Source: Kineothrix sp. IPX-CK (GTDB lineage Bacteria > Bacillota > Clostridia > Lachnospirales > Lachnospiraceae). Taken from it: 64,000 bases of DNA. This document shows, piece after piece, positions 16,498-25,217 of the stretch. Within the stretch, counting starts at the first letter, position 1, and each line of letters starts with the position of its first letter. The DNA is taken from NCBI RefSeq assembly GCF_039134705.1, contig NZ_CP146256.1, positions 1,984,001 through 2,048,000 on the forward strand, in the 5' to 3' direction. The notes beneath the pieces are model-generated. The model saw nothing but the letters and a program-made list of their open reading frames with translations. It searched no databases and had not been told where the DNA came from. Position numbers and translations under genes: made by a program.

Positions 16498-17574
16498 ATG
16501 ATTAGTGGAAGACTTATCACATTAAGCGAGGCGGATTATATCCGGTTCGGCGTACTTAACTCTCGGAATAACTCATTTCAGATTGGGACTATTGCAGAAA
16601 ATCTTTATATACCTTGGGCAGTAGACATCAGTGAAGACGGCAGGTTGTTTTTTACGGAGCGCAGCGGTAACCTGCGTGTCATAGAGAATGGGATATTAAA
16701 TCCGGTGCCGGTATATACATTCGAACCTCCTTTTATCAGTACTGGAGAAGGCGGGCTTATGGGACTTGCTTTGGACAGGGATTTTCTTTCAAACGGATAT
16801 GTTTATCTTATGTATACCTATCAGGAAAACGGAGGACTTTATAGCCGTGTGGTACGTATGCATGTCGGGGACAATACGGCATCCGGGGAAGAAATTATTT
16901 TGGACCAAATTCCGGCAGGTCAGTCCCATAACGGGGGAAGGATAAAAATTGGCCCCGATGGTTACCTGTATATAACTACCGGGGATGCCGGTGAACGTTA
17001 TCTTTCACAGGATATAAACAGTCTGGCAGGTAAGATTCTGAGGATTGGATTAGATGGAAGTATTCCGCCTGATAACCCTTTTCCCGGTTCACCAGTTTAC
17101 GCCTTGGGGCTTAGAAATCCTCAGGGTTTGGCCTGGAATGACAGGGGGATATTATATGCCTCGGATCATGGAGAAACAGCCCATGATGAAATTAATATCA
17201 TACAACCGGGCGGCAACTATGGCTGGCCTTTTGTTGTTGGTGATGAGGAAATTCAGGAATCTGATTTTATCAAGCCTGTCATACAAAGCGGGAATAATAC
17301 CTGGGCCCCTGCGGGAATGGCCTTTATGACTGCCGGCCCCCGAATGGGTCAGTTGCTCGTATCGACACTCAGAGGGAGTATGCTCCTGGCAATCATCTTC
17401 GACGAATCCGGGACACGAGTGGCTAACGTGGAACAGTTATTGCAGGGTCGTTACGGACGATTAAGGGAAGCTTACCAGGCGCGGGATGGTTCCATATACC
17501 TTACTACAAGCAACTTGGACGGCAGGGGGATTCCGGGTCCCGGGGATGATAAAATCCTCCGATTGGAGCAATAA
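16498..17574 (+). CDS. PQQ-type glucose/sorbosone (aldose) dehydrogenase-like beta-propeller
   Basis: A 358-residue six-bladed beta-propeller of the glucose/sorbosone dehydrogenase family. Typical segments are PWAVDISEDGRLFFTERSG, EGGLMGLALDRDF, SHNGGRIKIGPDGYLYIT, GLRNPQGLAW, DHGE and INIIQPGGNYGWP. These include the histidine and arginine positions that bind PQQ and substrate in characterised members. Homologues are usually secreted, but no signal peptide is visible with either start (16468 or 16498). The ATG at 16498 sits behind AAGGAAGAAGCC. Clostridia generally lack PQQ synthesis, so the true cofactor or activity is uncertain. A strong terminator follows. Confidence 0.83.
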   Translation: MISGRLITLSEADYIRFGVLNSRNNSFQIGTIAENLYIPWAVDISEDGRLFFTERSGNLRVIENGILNPVPVYTFEPPFISTGEGGLMGLALDRDFLSNGYVYLMYTYQENGGLYSRVVRMHVGDNTASGEEIILDQIPAGQSHNGGRIKIGPDGYLYITTGDAGERYLSQDINSLAGKILRIGLDGSIPPDNPFPGSPVYALGLRNPQGLAWNDRGILYASDHGETAHDEINIIQPGGNYGWPFVVGDEEIQESDFIKPVIQSGNNTWAPAGMAFMTAGPRMGQLLVSTLRGSMLLAIIFDESGTRVANVEQLLQGRYGRLREAYQARDGSIYLTTSNLDGRGIPGPGDDKILRLEQ

Positions 17575-17590
17575 TAAAATTGAGTGAGTG

Positions 17591-17640
17591 GAAGAAAGCC
17601 TCCGAGTCAAAAGACTTGGGGGCTTTCTTCCGCCCATTTT
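17591..17640 (+). terminator. Rho-independent terminator, part of a duplicated intergenic element
   Basis: GAAGAAAGCC (17591-17600) pairs with GGCTTTCTTC (17621-17630). An inner AGTC-AAAA-GACT stem extends it, and CGCCCATTTT follows. Confidence 0.82.
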
Positions 17641-17704
17641 ATGGGGATAATTATATTAAAATTTATAAGTTTATGGTAGAATAATTAAAATGAGATTCTA
17701 CTAT
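17600..17704. repeat. Dispersed intergenic repeat, copy A
   Basis: About 105 bases here are repeated at 22667-22774 at roughly 80% identity by eye. The copy starts CTCCGAGTCAAAAGACTTGG, contains TTTATAAGTTTATGGTAGAATA, and ends in a hairpin GTAGAAT (17676-17682) / ATTCTAC (17695-17701). Both copies lie between genes with one hairpin at each end. Copy A precedes aconitase. Confidence 0.75.
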
Positions 17705-17792
17705 GGAAAAGTGAACAGCTTTTTATGGCGGTAAATATGCCATTTGGTATTGATAAATCAGACGACAATAATTTTGAGAAGGAGGGAAAAAA

Positions 17793-20480
17793 GTGCGTCA
17801 TTTTTTTAACTCAAAGCTTGGGGTAAAGAAACAGGAGTATGAATATTGCGATTTAGAAAAGGCAGCGGAAGAGTTTGGTACTGATTTGAAGAAAATACCG
17901 TATTCGATTCGTGTTGTACTCGAGAATGTCATAAGAAATTCCAAGACAGAGGAAGAATTACGGATCAATGTTTCAAAGGTCCTGAACTGGAAAGAAAATA
18001 TCAACTCTGAAATCGAGTTCTATCCATCCAGAATTTTGTTGCAGGATTATACAGGGATACCTTGCATCGCCGATTTAGCCTCTATGCGCGATGCCGCTGT
18101 TAAGCTGGGGCTGAAAGAAAGTGAGATTAATCCCGAAATCCCGGTAGACCTTATTATTGACCACTCTGTTCAAATTGATATGGCCGGTACTGACCGTGCG
18201 GCAATTGATAATACAAGGCTGGAGTTTGAGCGAAATATGGAACGCTACCAGATGCTGAAATGGGCTCAGAAGGAGTTTGCGAATCTGCGAGTTGTTCCCC
18301 CGGATACCGGTATTGTTCACCAAATCAACATTGAATATCTTTCTCCGGTGGTGACTGAAAAGAAAATAGAGAATGCGTTCTTTCTTCAGCCGGATTCGGT
18401 TTTCGGCACAGATTCTCATACCACGATGATCAACGGTCTGGGTGTGCTCGGCTGGGGTGTTGGTGGAATAGAAGCGGAGGCTTGTATGCTGGGTGAGCCT
18501 TCCGTGTTCCCTATGCCCGAAGTCATCGGCGTACGCTTGATTAACCGCATGCCTGTCGGTGTTGTGGCAACTGATTTGGCGCTGAAGATTACGCATGTAC
18601 TGCGTGAGAACCATGTAGTAGGAAAGTTCGTGGAATATTTTGGAGACGGCTATGAAAGCCTTTCGCTTGCTGATCGTGCCACCATTGCAAATATGGCGCC
18701 CGAATATGGCTCTACTTGTGGTTATTGCCCTCCGGATGCGGAAACTCTCCGTTATTTGAAACTGACCGGGCGAAATCCGGAAGAAATCGAAAAAATCTCC
18801 GCTTATCTGAAGGCGAATCATTTATTCTATGACTCCAATGATACTGTGGAGTACAGTAAAGTAATTGATGTGGATCTTTCTCATCTGACGACCAGTCTTT
18901 CCGGTCCGAAGCGCCCACAGGACCTGGTACCCGTGGATCAGCTATCGATGGCGTTTGAACGCGCGATTGTCAGCCCGATGGGGAATCAGGGGTTCGGGCT
19001 TGGAGAAGACGAGCTGGAAAAGGGATATGTGTTTGAACTGGACGGAAAACAAGAGGTTTTGAAAACAGGTGATGTTTTAATCGCAGCAATTACCAGCTGC
19101 ACCAACACTTCGAATCCTACAGTCTTGTTCGGTGCCGCGTTGATGGCTAAAAAGGCGGTGGAAAAGGGCCTGACGGTTTCCCCAAAGGTGAAAACCTCTT
19201 TTGCGCCCGGTTCACAGGCAGTAACCCGTTATTTAGAGAGTTCCGGACTGATCCCATATCTGGAGAAGCTCGGGTTTCATATTGTGGCTTACGGCTGTAC
19301 CACCTGTATCGGTAACTCGGGGCCGTTAAAGCCTGAAATTGAGGCCGCTTTGAAAGAATCCAATCTGGTGTCCGGTGCGGTGCTTAGTGGCAACCGTAAC
19401 TTTGAAGGCCGCATTCATCCCCTTATTAAGGCCAACTATCTCGGTTCTCCGATGCTGGTGATTGCCTATGCACTGGCTGGTAATCTGCGCATAAATCTGA
19501 CGGTTGAACCAATTGGAGTGAATGCCGACGGAGAAAAAGTCTATTTAGCGGATATCTGGCCTACAACTGAGGAAATCCACAATCAGGTCAGAATGCACGT
19601 CACATCAGAAAGTTATCGTACGGCATATGGTGAGGTCTATAGCGGAAATAGGCGTTGGAACGATATTGCAATTACAGATTCTCACACATATAATTGGGAC
19701 AAGAACTCCACCTATATTGCGAATCCGCCTTATTTTGATGATTTGATCGCCGGCAGGACGACTGCCGCCCCACTGAACAACCTGAAGGTGCTTGCCAAGC
19801 TGGGAGATTCCGTTACGACTGACCATATCTCACCCGCAGGAACCATTGCAGTAAGCTCCTCTGCAGGAGTTTACTTACAGGAGCATGGTGTGGAACAGAA
19901 AGATTTTAATTCCTATGGATCCCGCAGAGGCAATCACCATGTAATGCTTCGCGGTACACTGGCTAATACCCGCCTGCATAATGAGCTGGCTGACGGCAAA
20001 GAGGGCAGCTTTACCCGCTATCTTCCTACCGGTGAGATTATGAGTATCTATGATGCCAGCTATCTCTACCAGAAAAATGGAACCGGATTGTTGATTTTAG
20101 CCGGTAAGGATTATGGTATGGGTTCCTCCAGAGATTGGGCGGCAAAGGGTGTAAAGCTCTTGGGCGTCAGGGCTGTTATTGCCGAGTCGTATGAACGAAT
20201 TCATCGTTCTAATTTAGTGATGATGGGGGTGCTGCCACTGGAGTATTTGCCGAATCAGACGACTGCAACGCTTGACTTGACCGGTAAAGAGGCTTTTACG
20301 ATTCATCTTCCTGCAAATCCCAGGGTGAGAGAACATGTACAGGTTACTGCCAAACGGCCGGATGGAAGGTTGCTTGAATTCGAAGCGGTAGTTCGTTTCG
20401 ATTCGGAAGCGGATATCCGTTACTATCAGAATGATGGTATTTTACCGATGATTTTAAAAGAAAGATTAAGATCCGATTGA
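17793..20480 (+). CDS. acnA: Aconitate hydratase (AcnA/IRP1 type)
   Basis: An 895-residue cytosolic aconitase that interconverts citrate and isocitrate with a [4Fe-4S] cluster. Diagnostic stretches are VFGTDSHTTMINGLGVLGWG, the first cluster cysteine in ITSCTNTSNP (about residue 435), the other two in YGCTTCIGNSGPL (about 501 and 504), and the swivel-domain motif GMGSSRDWAAKG near 775. The length is that of the AcnA/IRP1 class, not AcnB. The GTG at 17793 follows GGAGGGAAAAAA. A VOC gene starts 21 bases after its stop, so the two may be cotranscribed, and pckA lies downstream. Confidence 0.96.
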   Translation: MRHFFNSKLGVKKQEYEYCDLEKAAEEFGTDLKKIPYSIRVVLENVIRNSKTEEELRINVSKVLNWKENINSEIEFYPSRILLQDYTGIPCIADLASMRDAAVKLGLKESEINPEIPVDLIIDHSVQIDMAGTDRAAIDNTRLEFERNMERYQMLKWAQKEFANLRVVPPDTGIVHQINIEYLSPVVTEKKIENAFFLQPDSVFGTDSHTTMINGLGVLGWGVGGIEAEACMLGEPSVFPMPEVIGVRLINRMPVGVVATDLALKITHVLRENHVVGKFVEYFGDGYESLSLADRATIANMAPEYGSTCGYCPPDAETLRYLKLTGRNPEEIEKISAYLKANHLFYDSNDTVEYSKVIDVDLSHLTTSLSGPKRPQDLVPVDQLSMAFERAIVSPMGNQGFGLGEDELEKGYVFELDGKQEVLKTGDVLIAAITSCTNTSNPTVLFGAALMAKKAVEKGLTVSPKVKTSFAPGSQAVTRYLESSGLIPYLEKLGFHIVAYGCTTCIGNSGPLKPEIEAALKESNLVSGAVLSGNRNFEGRIHPLIKANYLGSPMLVIAYALAGNLRINLTVEPIGVNADGEKVYLADIWPTTEEIHNQVRMHVTSESYRTAYGEVYSGNRRWNDIAITDSHTYNWDKNSTYIANPPYFDDLIAGRTTAAPLNNLKVLAKLGDSVTTDHISPAGTIAVSSSAGVYLQEHGVEQKDFNSYGSRRGNHHVMLRGTLANTRLHNELADGKEGSFTRYLPTGEIMSIYDASYLYQKNGTGLLILAGKDYGMGSSRDWAAKGVKLLGVRAVIAESYERIHRSNLVMMGVLPLEYLPNQTTATLDLTGKEAFTIHLPANPRVREHVQVTAKRPDGRLLEFEAVVRFDSEADIRYYQNDGILPMILKERLRSD

Positions 20481-20501
20481 GCCCGAAAAGGAGTGAGCTT
20501 C

Positions 20502-20849
20502 ATGAATTGCAATATTAATTCATTATATTTATGCGTTACTGACATGGAAAGAGCAATTTTATTTTATGAATCATTTTTTGAACAAAAAGTTACACATAAA
20601 GACGATATATATAGTATTTTTGATATTAATGGGTTTCGATTGGGATTGTTTGCATTTGAGAAAGTGCAGGAAGTGCATACCTTTGGAAATAATTGTTTGC
20701 CGAGCGTTTCAGTAGAAAATATAAGTATATTCAATAAAAAATTGGAAAGCCTTAAAATTATTTTTCCCGCCACTAAAATAGGGAATAACTGGGTAGCCGA
20801 ATTTGAAGATAGCGAAGGAAATCATATTGAGATGACAACTTCGGCTTAA
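20502..20849 (+). CDS. Small VOC-family protein
   Basis: A ~115-residue single-domain vicinal-oxygen-chelate protein. SLYLCVTDMERAILFYESFF opens the first half, and WVAEFEDSEGNHIEMTT closes the second with the family's metal-ligand Glu position. The function is unknown. The ATG at 20502 has AAGGAG 8 bases upstream, and an in-frame GTG at 20493 is rejected because it overlaps that site. It follows acnA closely and is AT-rich, unlike acnA. Confidence 0.8.
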   Translation: MNCNINSLYLCVTDMERAILFYESFFEQKVTHKDDIYSIFDINGFRLGLFAFEKVQEVHTFGNNCLPSVSVENISIFNKKLESLKIIFPATKIGNNWVAEFEDSEGNHIEMTTSA

Positions 20850-20862
20850 TAAATCCCATTTA

Positions 20863-20891
20863 TTGACATCCTATTCGAAAAGTGAGACAAT
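20863..20891 (+). promoter_or_regulatory. Promoter of pckA
   Basis: TTGACA (20863-20868), a 17-base spacer and GACAAT (20886-20891), about 40 bases before the pckA start. Confidence 0.65.
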
Positions 20892-20931
20892 AAACGGGAC
20901 ATAATAAAAATGAAAGAGAGGTTGGTTAAAA

Positions 20932-22536
20932 ATGGCAAATATTGATTTGAGCCAATATGGCATCACCGGAGTTACAGAAATTGTTCGAAATCCTTCTTTT
21001 GAAATGTTATTTGAGGAAGAGACAAAATCAAGTCTAGAGGGCTTTGAAAAGGGTCAGGTAAGTGAACTTGGTGCAGTAAATGTTATGACAGGTATTTATA
21101 CAGGACGGTCACCTAAGGATAAGTTCATCGTTATGGATGAGAATTCCAAGGACACGGTATGGTGGACCTCCGATGAATATAAGAATGACAATCATCCTGC
21201 TACTCAGGAAGCATGGGACACTGTAAAGGAAATCGCTCTGAAAGAACTTTCCAATAAAAGGCTTTTTATTGTAGACGCATTTTGCGGTGCTAATAAGGAT
21301 ACCCGCATGGCAATTCGTTTTATCGTGGAGGTTGCATGGCAGGCTCACTTCGTTACGAATATGTTTATCCAGCCTACCGCTGAGGAACTGGAAGATTTTA
21401 AGCCTGATTTCATTGTATATAACGCTTCTAAGGCAAAAGTAGAGAATTACAAAGAGTTAGGTCTTAATTCTGAGACGGGTGTATTGTTCAACATAACCAC
21501 TCGCGAACAGGTTATTGTAAATACCTGGTACGGCGGTGAGATGAAGAAGGGTATGTTCTCTATGATGAACTACTATTTGCCGCTGAAAGGTATTGCTTCT
21601 ATGCATTGTTCTGCAAATACTGATTTGAACGGTGAGAATACTGCGATATTCTTCGGACTTTCCGGAACAGGTAAGACTACATTGTCTACAGATCCGAAAC
21701 GCCTTCTTATCGGAGATGATGAGCACGGATGGGATGACAAGGGTGTATTCAACTTTGAGGGCGGATGTTATGCTAAAGTTATTGACTTGGACAAGGAATC
21801 AGAGCCGGATATTTATAACGCGATTAAGAGAGATGCTCTCTTAGAAAATGTTACGCTTGATGCTGACGGTAAGATCGATTTTACTGATAAGAGCATAACG
21901 GAGAATACTCGTGTATCTTATCCGATTGATCATATTAAGAATATCGTTCGTCCGGTTTCGGCAGCTCCGGCGGCAAAAAATGTTATCTTCCTGTCGGCAG
22001 ATGCATTCGGTGTTCTTCCTCCGGTATCCGTTTTAACTCCGGAACAGACACAGTATTATTTCTTATCTGGATTTACTGCGAAGCTTGCCGGTACAGAACG
22101 TGGAATCACAGAGCCTACACCTACATTTTCCGCTTGCTTCGGTCAGGCATTTCTGGAACTTCATCCGACCAAATATGCGGAGGAGCTCGTTAAGAAAATG
22201 CAGAAGAGCGGTGCGAAGGCATATCTTGTTAATACGGGTTGGAATGGTACAGGGAAGCGTATCTCTATCCGTGACACACGTGGTATTATCGATGCAATTC
22301 TGGATGGTTCCATCGCGAGCGCACCGATGAAGAAGCTGCCGTACTTTAATTTTGATATTCCGACAGAGCTGCCGGGCGTGGATCCCAAGATTCTTGATCC
22401 TCGTGATACCTATGCAAATGCTTCTGATTGGGATACTAAAGCCAAAGACTTGGCACAGCGTTTTGTGAAGAACTTTGTGAAGTATGAAGGAAATGGGGCA
22501 GGTAAGGCATTAGTTTCTGCAGGGCCTCAGTTATAA
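20932..22536 (+). CDS. pckA: Phosphoenolpyruvate carboxykinase (ATP)
   Basis: A 534-residue ATP-dependent PEP carboxykinase, which interconverts oxaloacetate and PEP. In fermentative gut anaerobes it often runs towards oxaloacetate. Diagnostic motifs are [12 protein letters not shown] near residue 57, the kinase-1a P-loop [11 protein letters not shown] near 243-253, the kinase-2 stretch [10 protein letters not shown] and the [15 protein letters not shown] segment. The length is normal. The ATG follows GAGAGGTTGGTTAAA. It has its own promoter and a terminator and therefore forms a monocistron. Together with aconitase it marks this as a core-metabolism stretch. Confidence 0.97.
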   Translation: MANIDLSQYGITGVTEIVRNPSFEMLFEEETKSSLEGFEKGQVSELGAVNVMTGIYTGRSPKDKFIVMDENSKDTVWWTSDEYKNDNHPATQEAWDTVKEIALKELSNKRLFIVDAFCGANKDTRMAIRFIVEVAWQAHFVTNMFIQPTAEELEDFKPDFIVYNASKAKVENYKELGLNSETGVLFNITTREQVIVNTWYGGEMKKGMFSMMNYYLPLKGIASMHCSANTDLNGENTAIFFGLSGTGKTTLSTDPKRLLIGDDEHGWDDKGVFNFEGGCYAKVIDLDKESEPDIYNAIKRDALLENVTLDADGKIDFTDKSITENTRVSYPIDHIKNIVRPVSAAPAAKNVIFLSADAFGVLPPVSVLTPEQTQYYFLSGFTAKLAGTERGITEPTPTFSACFGQAFLELHPTKYAEELVKKMQKSGAKAYLVNTGWNGTGKRISIRDTRGIIDAILDGSIASAPMKKLPYFNFDIPTELPGVDPKILDPRDTYANASDWDTKAKDLAQRFVKNFVKYEGNGAGKALVSAGPQL

Positions 22537-22592
22537 AATTAACAGAAGTAGTTCTTGCTGTAAAATAGTGAGATAATATGATTTTTAAGATG

Positions 22593-22624
22593 ACCCTCGT
22601 TGCTTATATAAAGCGACGAGGGTT
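22593..22624 (+). terminator. Terminator after pckA
   Basis: ACCCTCGTTGCTT (22593-22605) pairs with AAGCGACGAGGGTT (22611-22624) with one G-T/T-G type wobble. The tail is only moderately T-rich (AAGTTATT). Confidence 0.7.
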
Positions 22625-22666
22625 AAGTTATTAGAACAGAAAGAAAAGAAGTTAGTAAAATAATGT

Positions 22667-22774
22667 CTCCAAGTCAAAAGATTTGGCAGCTTTCTTTTGC
22701 CCTTTTTATAAGGAATATTTATATCATAATTTATAAGTTTATGGTAGAATAGTCAAAATGAGATTTTCTACTAT
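22667..22774. repeat. Dispersed intergenic repeat, copy B
   Basis: This is the second copy of the element at 17600-17704. It keeps CTCCAAGTCAAAAGATTTGG, CTTTCTT, TTTATAAGTTTATGGTAGAATA and AAAATGAGATT. The terminal hairpin becomes GTAGAA...TTCTAC followed by TATTTTTT, which makes it terminator-like here. It lies between pckA and an MFS gene. The rest of 22775-22913 has a GATAAT hexamer at 22875-22880 but no firm promoter. Confidence 0.75.
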
Positions 22775-22913
22775 TTTTTAATTCCGATTTATGACGTGTC
22801 GCCATGAGTGGGCATCCAAATTAAATCTTATCAACTGGTATTGAGTGGTATGAATGTAAACTGGCTCTTTGTGGGATAATTGCATAAGATTAAGGAAATT
22901 GGGAGGATCGTAA

Positions 22914-22955
22914 ATGGATTACTTGACTGTCAATAAAGGCGAGGTACTGAAATGA
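22914..22955 (+). CDS. 13-codon upstream ORF (candidate leader peptide) coupled to the MFS gene
   Basis: ATG at 22914 has a strong ribosome site (GGGAGG, 22901-22906) and encodes MDYLTVNKGEVLK. Its stop overlaps the MFS start (ATGA, 22952-22955), while the MFS gene's own ribosome site (GGCGAGG) lies inside it. Short translated leaders precede several antibiotic-inducible efflux genes, but no competing hairpins were worked out here. It may instead be the stub of a deleted upstream gene. Confidence 0.5.
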   Translation: MDYLTVNKGEVLK

Positions 22956-24163
22956 CTAACTGGAAACGTAATGCAACTTTATATATCATTGGGCAGTTCG
23001 TGTCAATGTTCGGCTCGATGCTCGTGCAGCATGCTATAACATGGCAAATTACACTCGAAACCAAATCGGGTGTGATCATGACGCTGTTCACCTGCGCCGC
23101 GCTGTTGCCAATGACGCTTATTTCGCCGTTTGCGGGTGTATGGGCGGACAGGCACAATCGCAAGCACCTTATCATAATATCCGATGCGTGCATCGCGCTG
23201 ATAACGCTCGGCTTGGCGGTCGCGTACATCTCCGGATACAAAAATATCTGGCTTATGTTCATAGTTGTAATTGCGAGGTCGTTCGGACAAGGTATACAGC
23301 AGCCCGCAGTATCTGCAATGATACCGCAAATCGTACCGACGGAGAGTTTGCAGCGATTCAACGGCATACAAAGCTCAATCCAGTCGTTGAATATGTTTGT
23401 CGCACCGATGGCGGCAGGTGCATTGCTGTCGTTCCTATCGATTGAATATATTTTCTTCGTTGATGTGGTAACTGCGGCAATAGGCATAAGCATAGTTTTG
23501 ATATTTGTTAAGGTGTCCGGCGTTCCCCGCACAGAGGAATTAAAGCATGGCGTACAGGCATATTTTCACGAACTGCGCGAAGGGCTGCGATATATCAATT
23601 CCAAGGCGTGGCTGAAACTTATTATCATTTACAGTGCGTTCTTCAGCTTTTTCGCATCGCCCGCCGCTTTGCTTACTCCACTTCAGACAGCCCGCACATT
23701 CGGCGATGATGTATGGAGGCTGACTGCGATTGAAATTGTATTTTCAATCGGCGCAGTCGTAGGCGGCATATTAATTTCTGTGTGGGGCGGTTTCAAAAAC
23801 AAGGCGCACACTATTGTCATGGCTTGTGCTCTATTCGGCTTGACAGGTTTTCTGCTCGGTGTAGTGCCGAATTTCTGGATATATTTAGGTGTAATGCTCA
23901 TCTGCGGAGTTACTATGCCGTTGTTCAACACGCCGAGTATGACTTTGCTCCAGAGCAAAATTGAGCCGGACAAAATGGGACGGGTATTCAGCGTGATGAT
24001 GATGTTCGGTGGGTTGGCAATGCCGCTCGGAATGGTTGTATTCGGTCCCTTGGGTGATTTGGTGCGAATTGAGTGGCTGTTGATCGCGTCCGGTATAGTC
24101 ATATTTGTCAGCGGTCTTGCGTTACTCAGGGCGCGTTCGGTGATTGAGATAGGTAAAATGTAG
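22952..24163 (+). CDS. MFS efflux transporter (MefA/MFS_3-like)
   Basis: A 403-residue, 12-helix major facilitator. The start (NATLYIIGQFVSMFGSMLVQHAI) and the loop 2-3 motif GVWADRHNRKH (about residues 61-71) match the MFS_3/macrolide-efflux-like group of Firmicutes. GRVFSVMMMFGG in the second half is the matching repeat. Codon use is G+C- and CpG-rich, unlike pckA on its left, so it looks acquired. Substrate specificity cannot be read from sequence, so macrolide export is only a hypothesis. The preceding 13-codon ORF is translationally coupled to it. Confidence 0.85.
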   Translation: MTNWKRNATLYIIGQFVSMFGSMLVQHAITWQITLETKSGVIMTLFTCAALLPMTLISPFAGVWADRHNRKHLIIISDACIALITLGLAVAYISGYKNIWLMFIVVIARSFGQGIQQPAVSAMIPQIVPTESLQRFNGIQSSIQSLNMFVAPMAAGALLSFLSIEYIFFVDVVTAAIGISIVLIFVKVSGVPRTEELKHGVQAYFHELREGLRYINSKAWLKLIIIYSAFFSFFASPAALLTPLQTARTFGDDVWRLTAIEIVFSIGAVVGGILISVWGGFKNKAHTIVMACALFGLTGFLLGVVPNFWIYLGVMLICGVTMPLFNTPSMTLLQSKIEPDKMGRVFSVMMMFGGLAMPLGMVVFGPLGDLVRIEWLLIASGIVIFVSGLALLRARSVIEIGKM

Positions 24164-24258
24164 TATTAACAACATTGCTTTTTGCAGTATGGCATTTTAT
24201 TTGTTTTGGCTTGATTTTCACATGAAATCATGATACACTACTGAAAACTGAAAATACC

Positions 24259-24428
24259 CGTGAGGGAGTAGTTAGCGCAAATATGTGCGGCAAGTCAACA
24301 TGCTGACCGGCAACGGTCTGGCTTGTCTTAAAAAACGAGACTCATGTATAACTTTTACAGCTATACATGGTCGTTATTATTTATCAAAGTCCAAGTATAT
24401 GCTCGTATGAGTAATGCTTGGGTTTTTT
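24259..24428 (+). ncRNA. yybP-ykoY manganese riboswitch with intrinsic terminator
   Basis: P1 forms between CGTGAG (24259-24264) and CTCATG (24341-24346). The conserved L1 GGAGTAG lies immediately inside the 5' strand and the L3-like ACGAGA immediately inside the 3' strand. The internal arm is GGCAAGTC...GGCTTGTC. The expression platform is a terminator: CCAAG (24391-24395) with CTTGG (24417-24421), then TTTTTT. The alternative ATGTATA/TATACAT pairing (24344-24367) could mediate switching. In this family Mn2+ stabilises the aptamer and allows read-through, which fits the efflux gene mntP downstream. Confidence 0.88.
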
Positions 24429-24464
24429 CTTTTGCAAATAACATCTTGTAAAGGAGAACATACG

Positions 24465-25097
24465 ATGAATTTGATGGAATTACTCCTTATTGCCATTGGG
24501 CTTTCTATGGATGCTTTTGCCGTAGCCGCCTGTTTCGGACTGACCATGCCTAAAGCAACCATACAAAAAGCATTGATTGTCGGTTTGTACTTTGGCTTTT
24601 TTCAAGCGGTTATGCCGCTTGCCGGATATTGGCTTGCCACACAGTTTGCTGATAAAATAATTGCGTTCGATCACTGGATCGCATTTGCCCTGCTCAGCAT
24701 TATCGGCGGCAAAATGATCGTGGAAAGCTTTAAAAAAGAAGGTTGTGCAGACAGGGAATGTACTGCTGAAACATGTACGGACAGAGGATGCCCCAGCGGA
24801 GAACGCCCCGAAAAGGAAGAAGTCTCTTTAAAACCTGGGAAAATGCTGCCTCTTGCTCTTGCTACAAGCATTGATGCACTGGCGGTAGGCGTGTCATTTG
24901 CGTTCCTTAATGTTAATATTGTCCCGGCAATTTTATCCATCGGGATTATTACACTGACTTTATCTGTACTGGGCGTGAAAATCGGTAATATTTTCGGTGT
25001 AAAATTCAAATCGAAGGCTGAACTTGCCGGCGGTATTATATTGGTTTTAATGGGTTGGAAGATATTGCTTGAGCATATGGGGATACTTAGTTTATAA
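24465..25097 (+). CDS. mntP: Manganese efflux pump MntP
   Basis: A 210-residue six-helix MntP (YebN/DUF204) exporter. The two repeats each carry a conserved acidic segment: LLLIAIGLSMDAFAVAACFG near the N-terminus and ALATSIDALAVGVSFAF after the loop. The cytoplasmic loop is unusually Cys-rich (CADRECTAETCTDRGC, about 103-118), which may add a metal-binding site and is not general in the family. The ATG at 24465 follows AAGGAGAACATACG. The Mn riboswitch directly upstream confirms the metal. Confidence 0.95.
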   Translation: MNLMELLLIAIGLSMDAFAVAACFGLTMPKATIQKALIVGLYFGFFQAVMPLAGYWLATQFADKIIAFDHWIAFALLSIIGGKMIVESFKKEGCADRECTAETCTDRGCPSGERPEKEEVSLKPGKMLPLALATSIDALAVGVSFAFLNVNIVPAILSIGIITLTLSVLGVKIGNIFGVKFKSKAELAGGIILVLMGWKILLEHMGILSL

Positions 25098-25163
25098 AAC
25101 CCTAATCCCACTTTGTGTAATGAGATATGTAAGTCTTGACTTCATTTCAGTATCATAGTATGC

Positions 25164-25184
25164 TATAATAGTCCCGTTTGGGAC
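25164..25184 (+). promoter_or_regulatory. -10 box and palindromic operator of the marR-MFS operon
   Basis: TATAAT (25164-25169) is followed at once by GTCCC-GTTT-GGGAC (25171-25184), a perfect 5-bp-arm palindrome at the expected start of transcription. The TTGACT at 25136 is 22 bases from the -10 box, too far to be a good -35. A MarR site here would give autorepression. Confidence 0.6.
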
Positions 25185-25217
25185 GGTATATAATAAGACT
25201 AAATAAGGAGGCCGACT

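Noticed and set aside
18075..18821. 248-codon reverse-strand frame inside acnA
   Set aside because: It is a shadow of a well-supported aconitase gene, with no ribosome site and low-complexity His/Arg/Ser composition.
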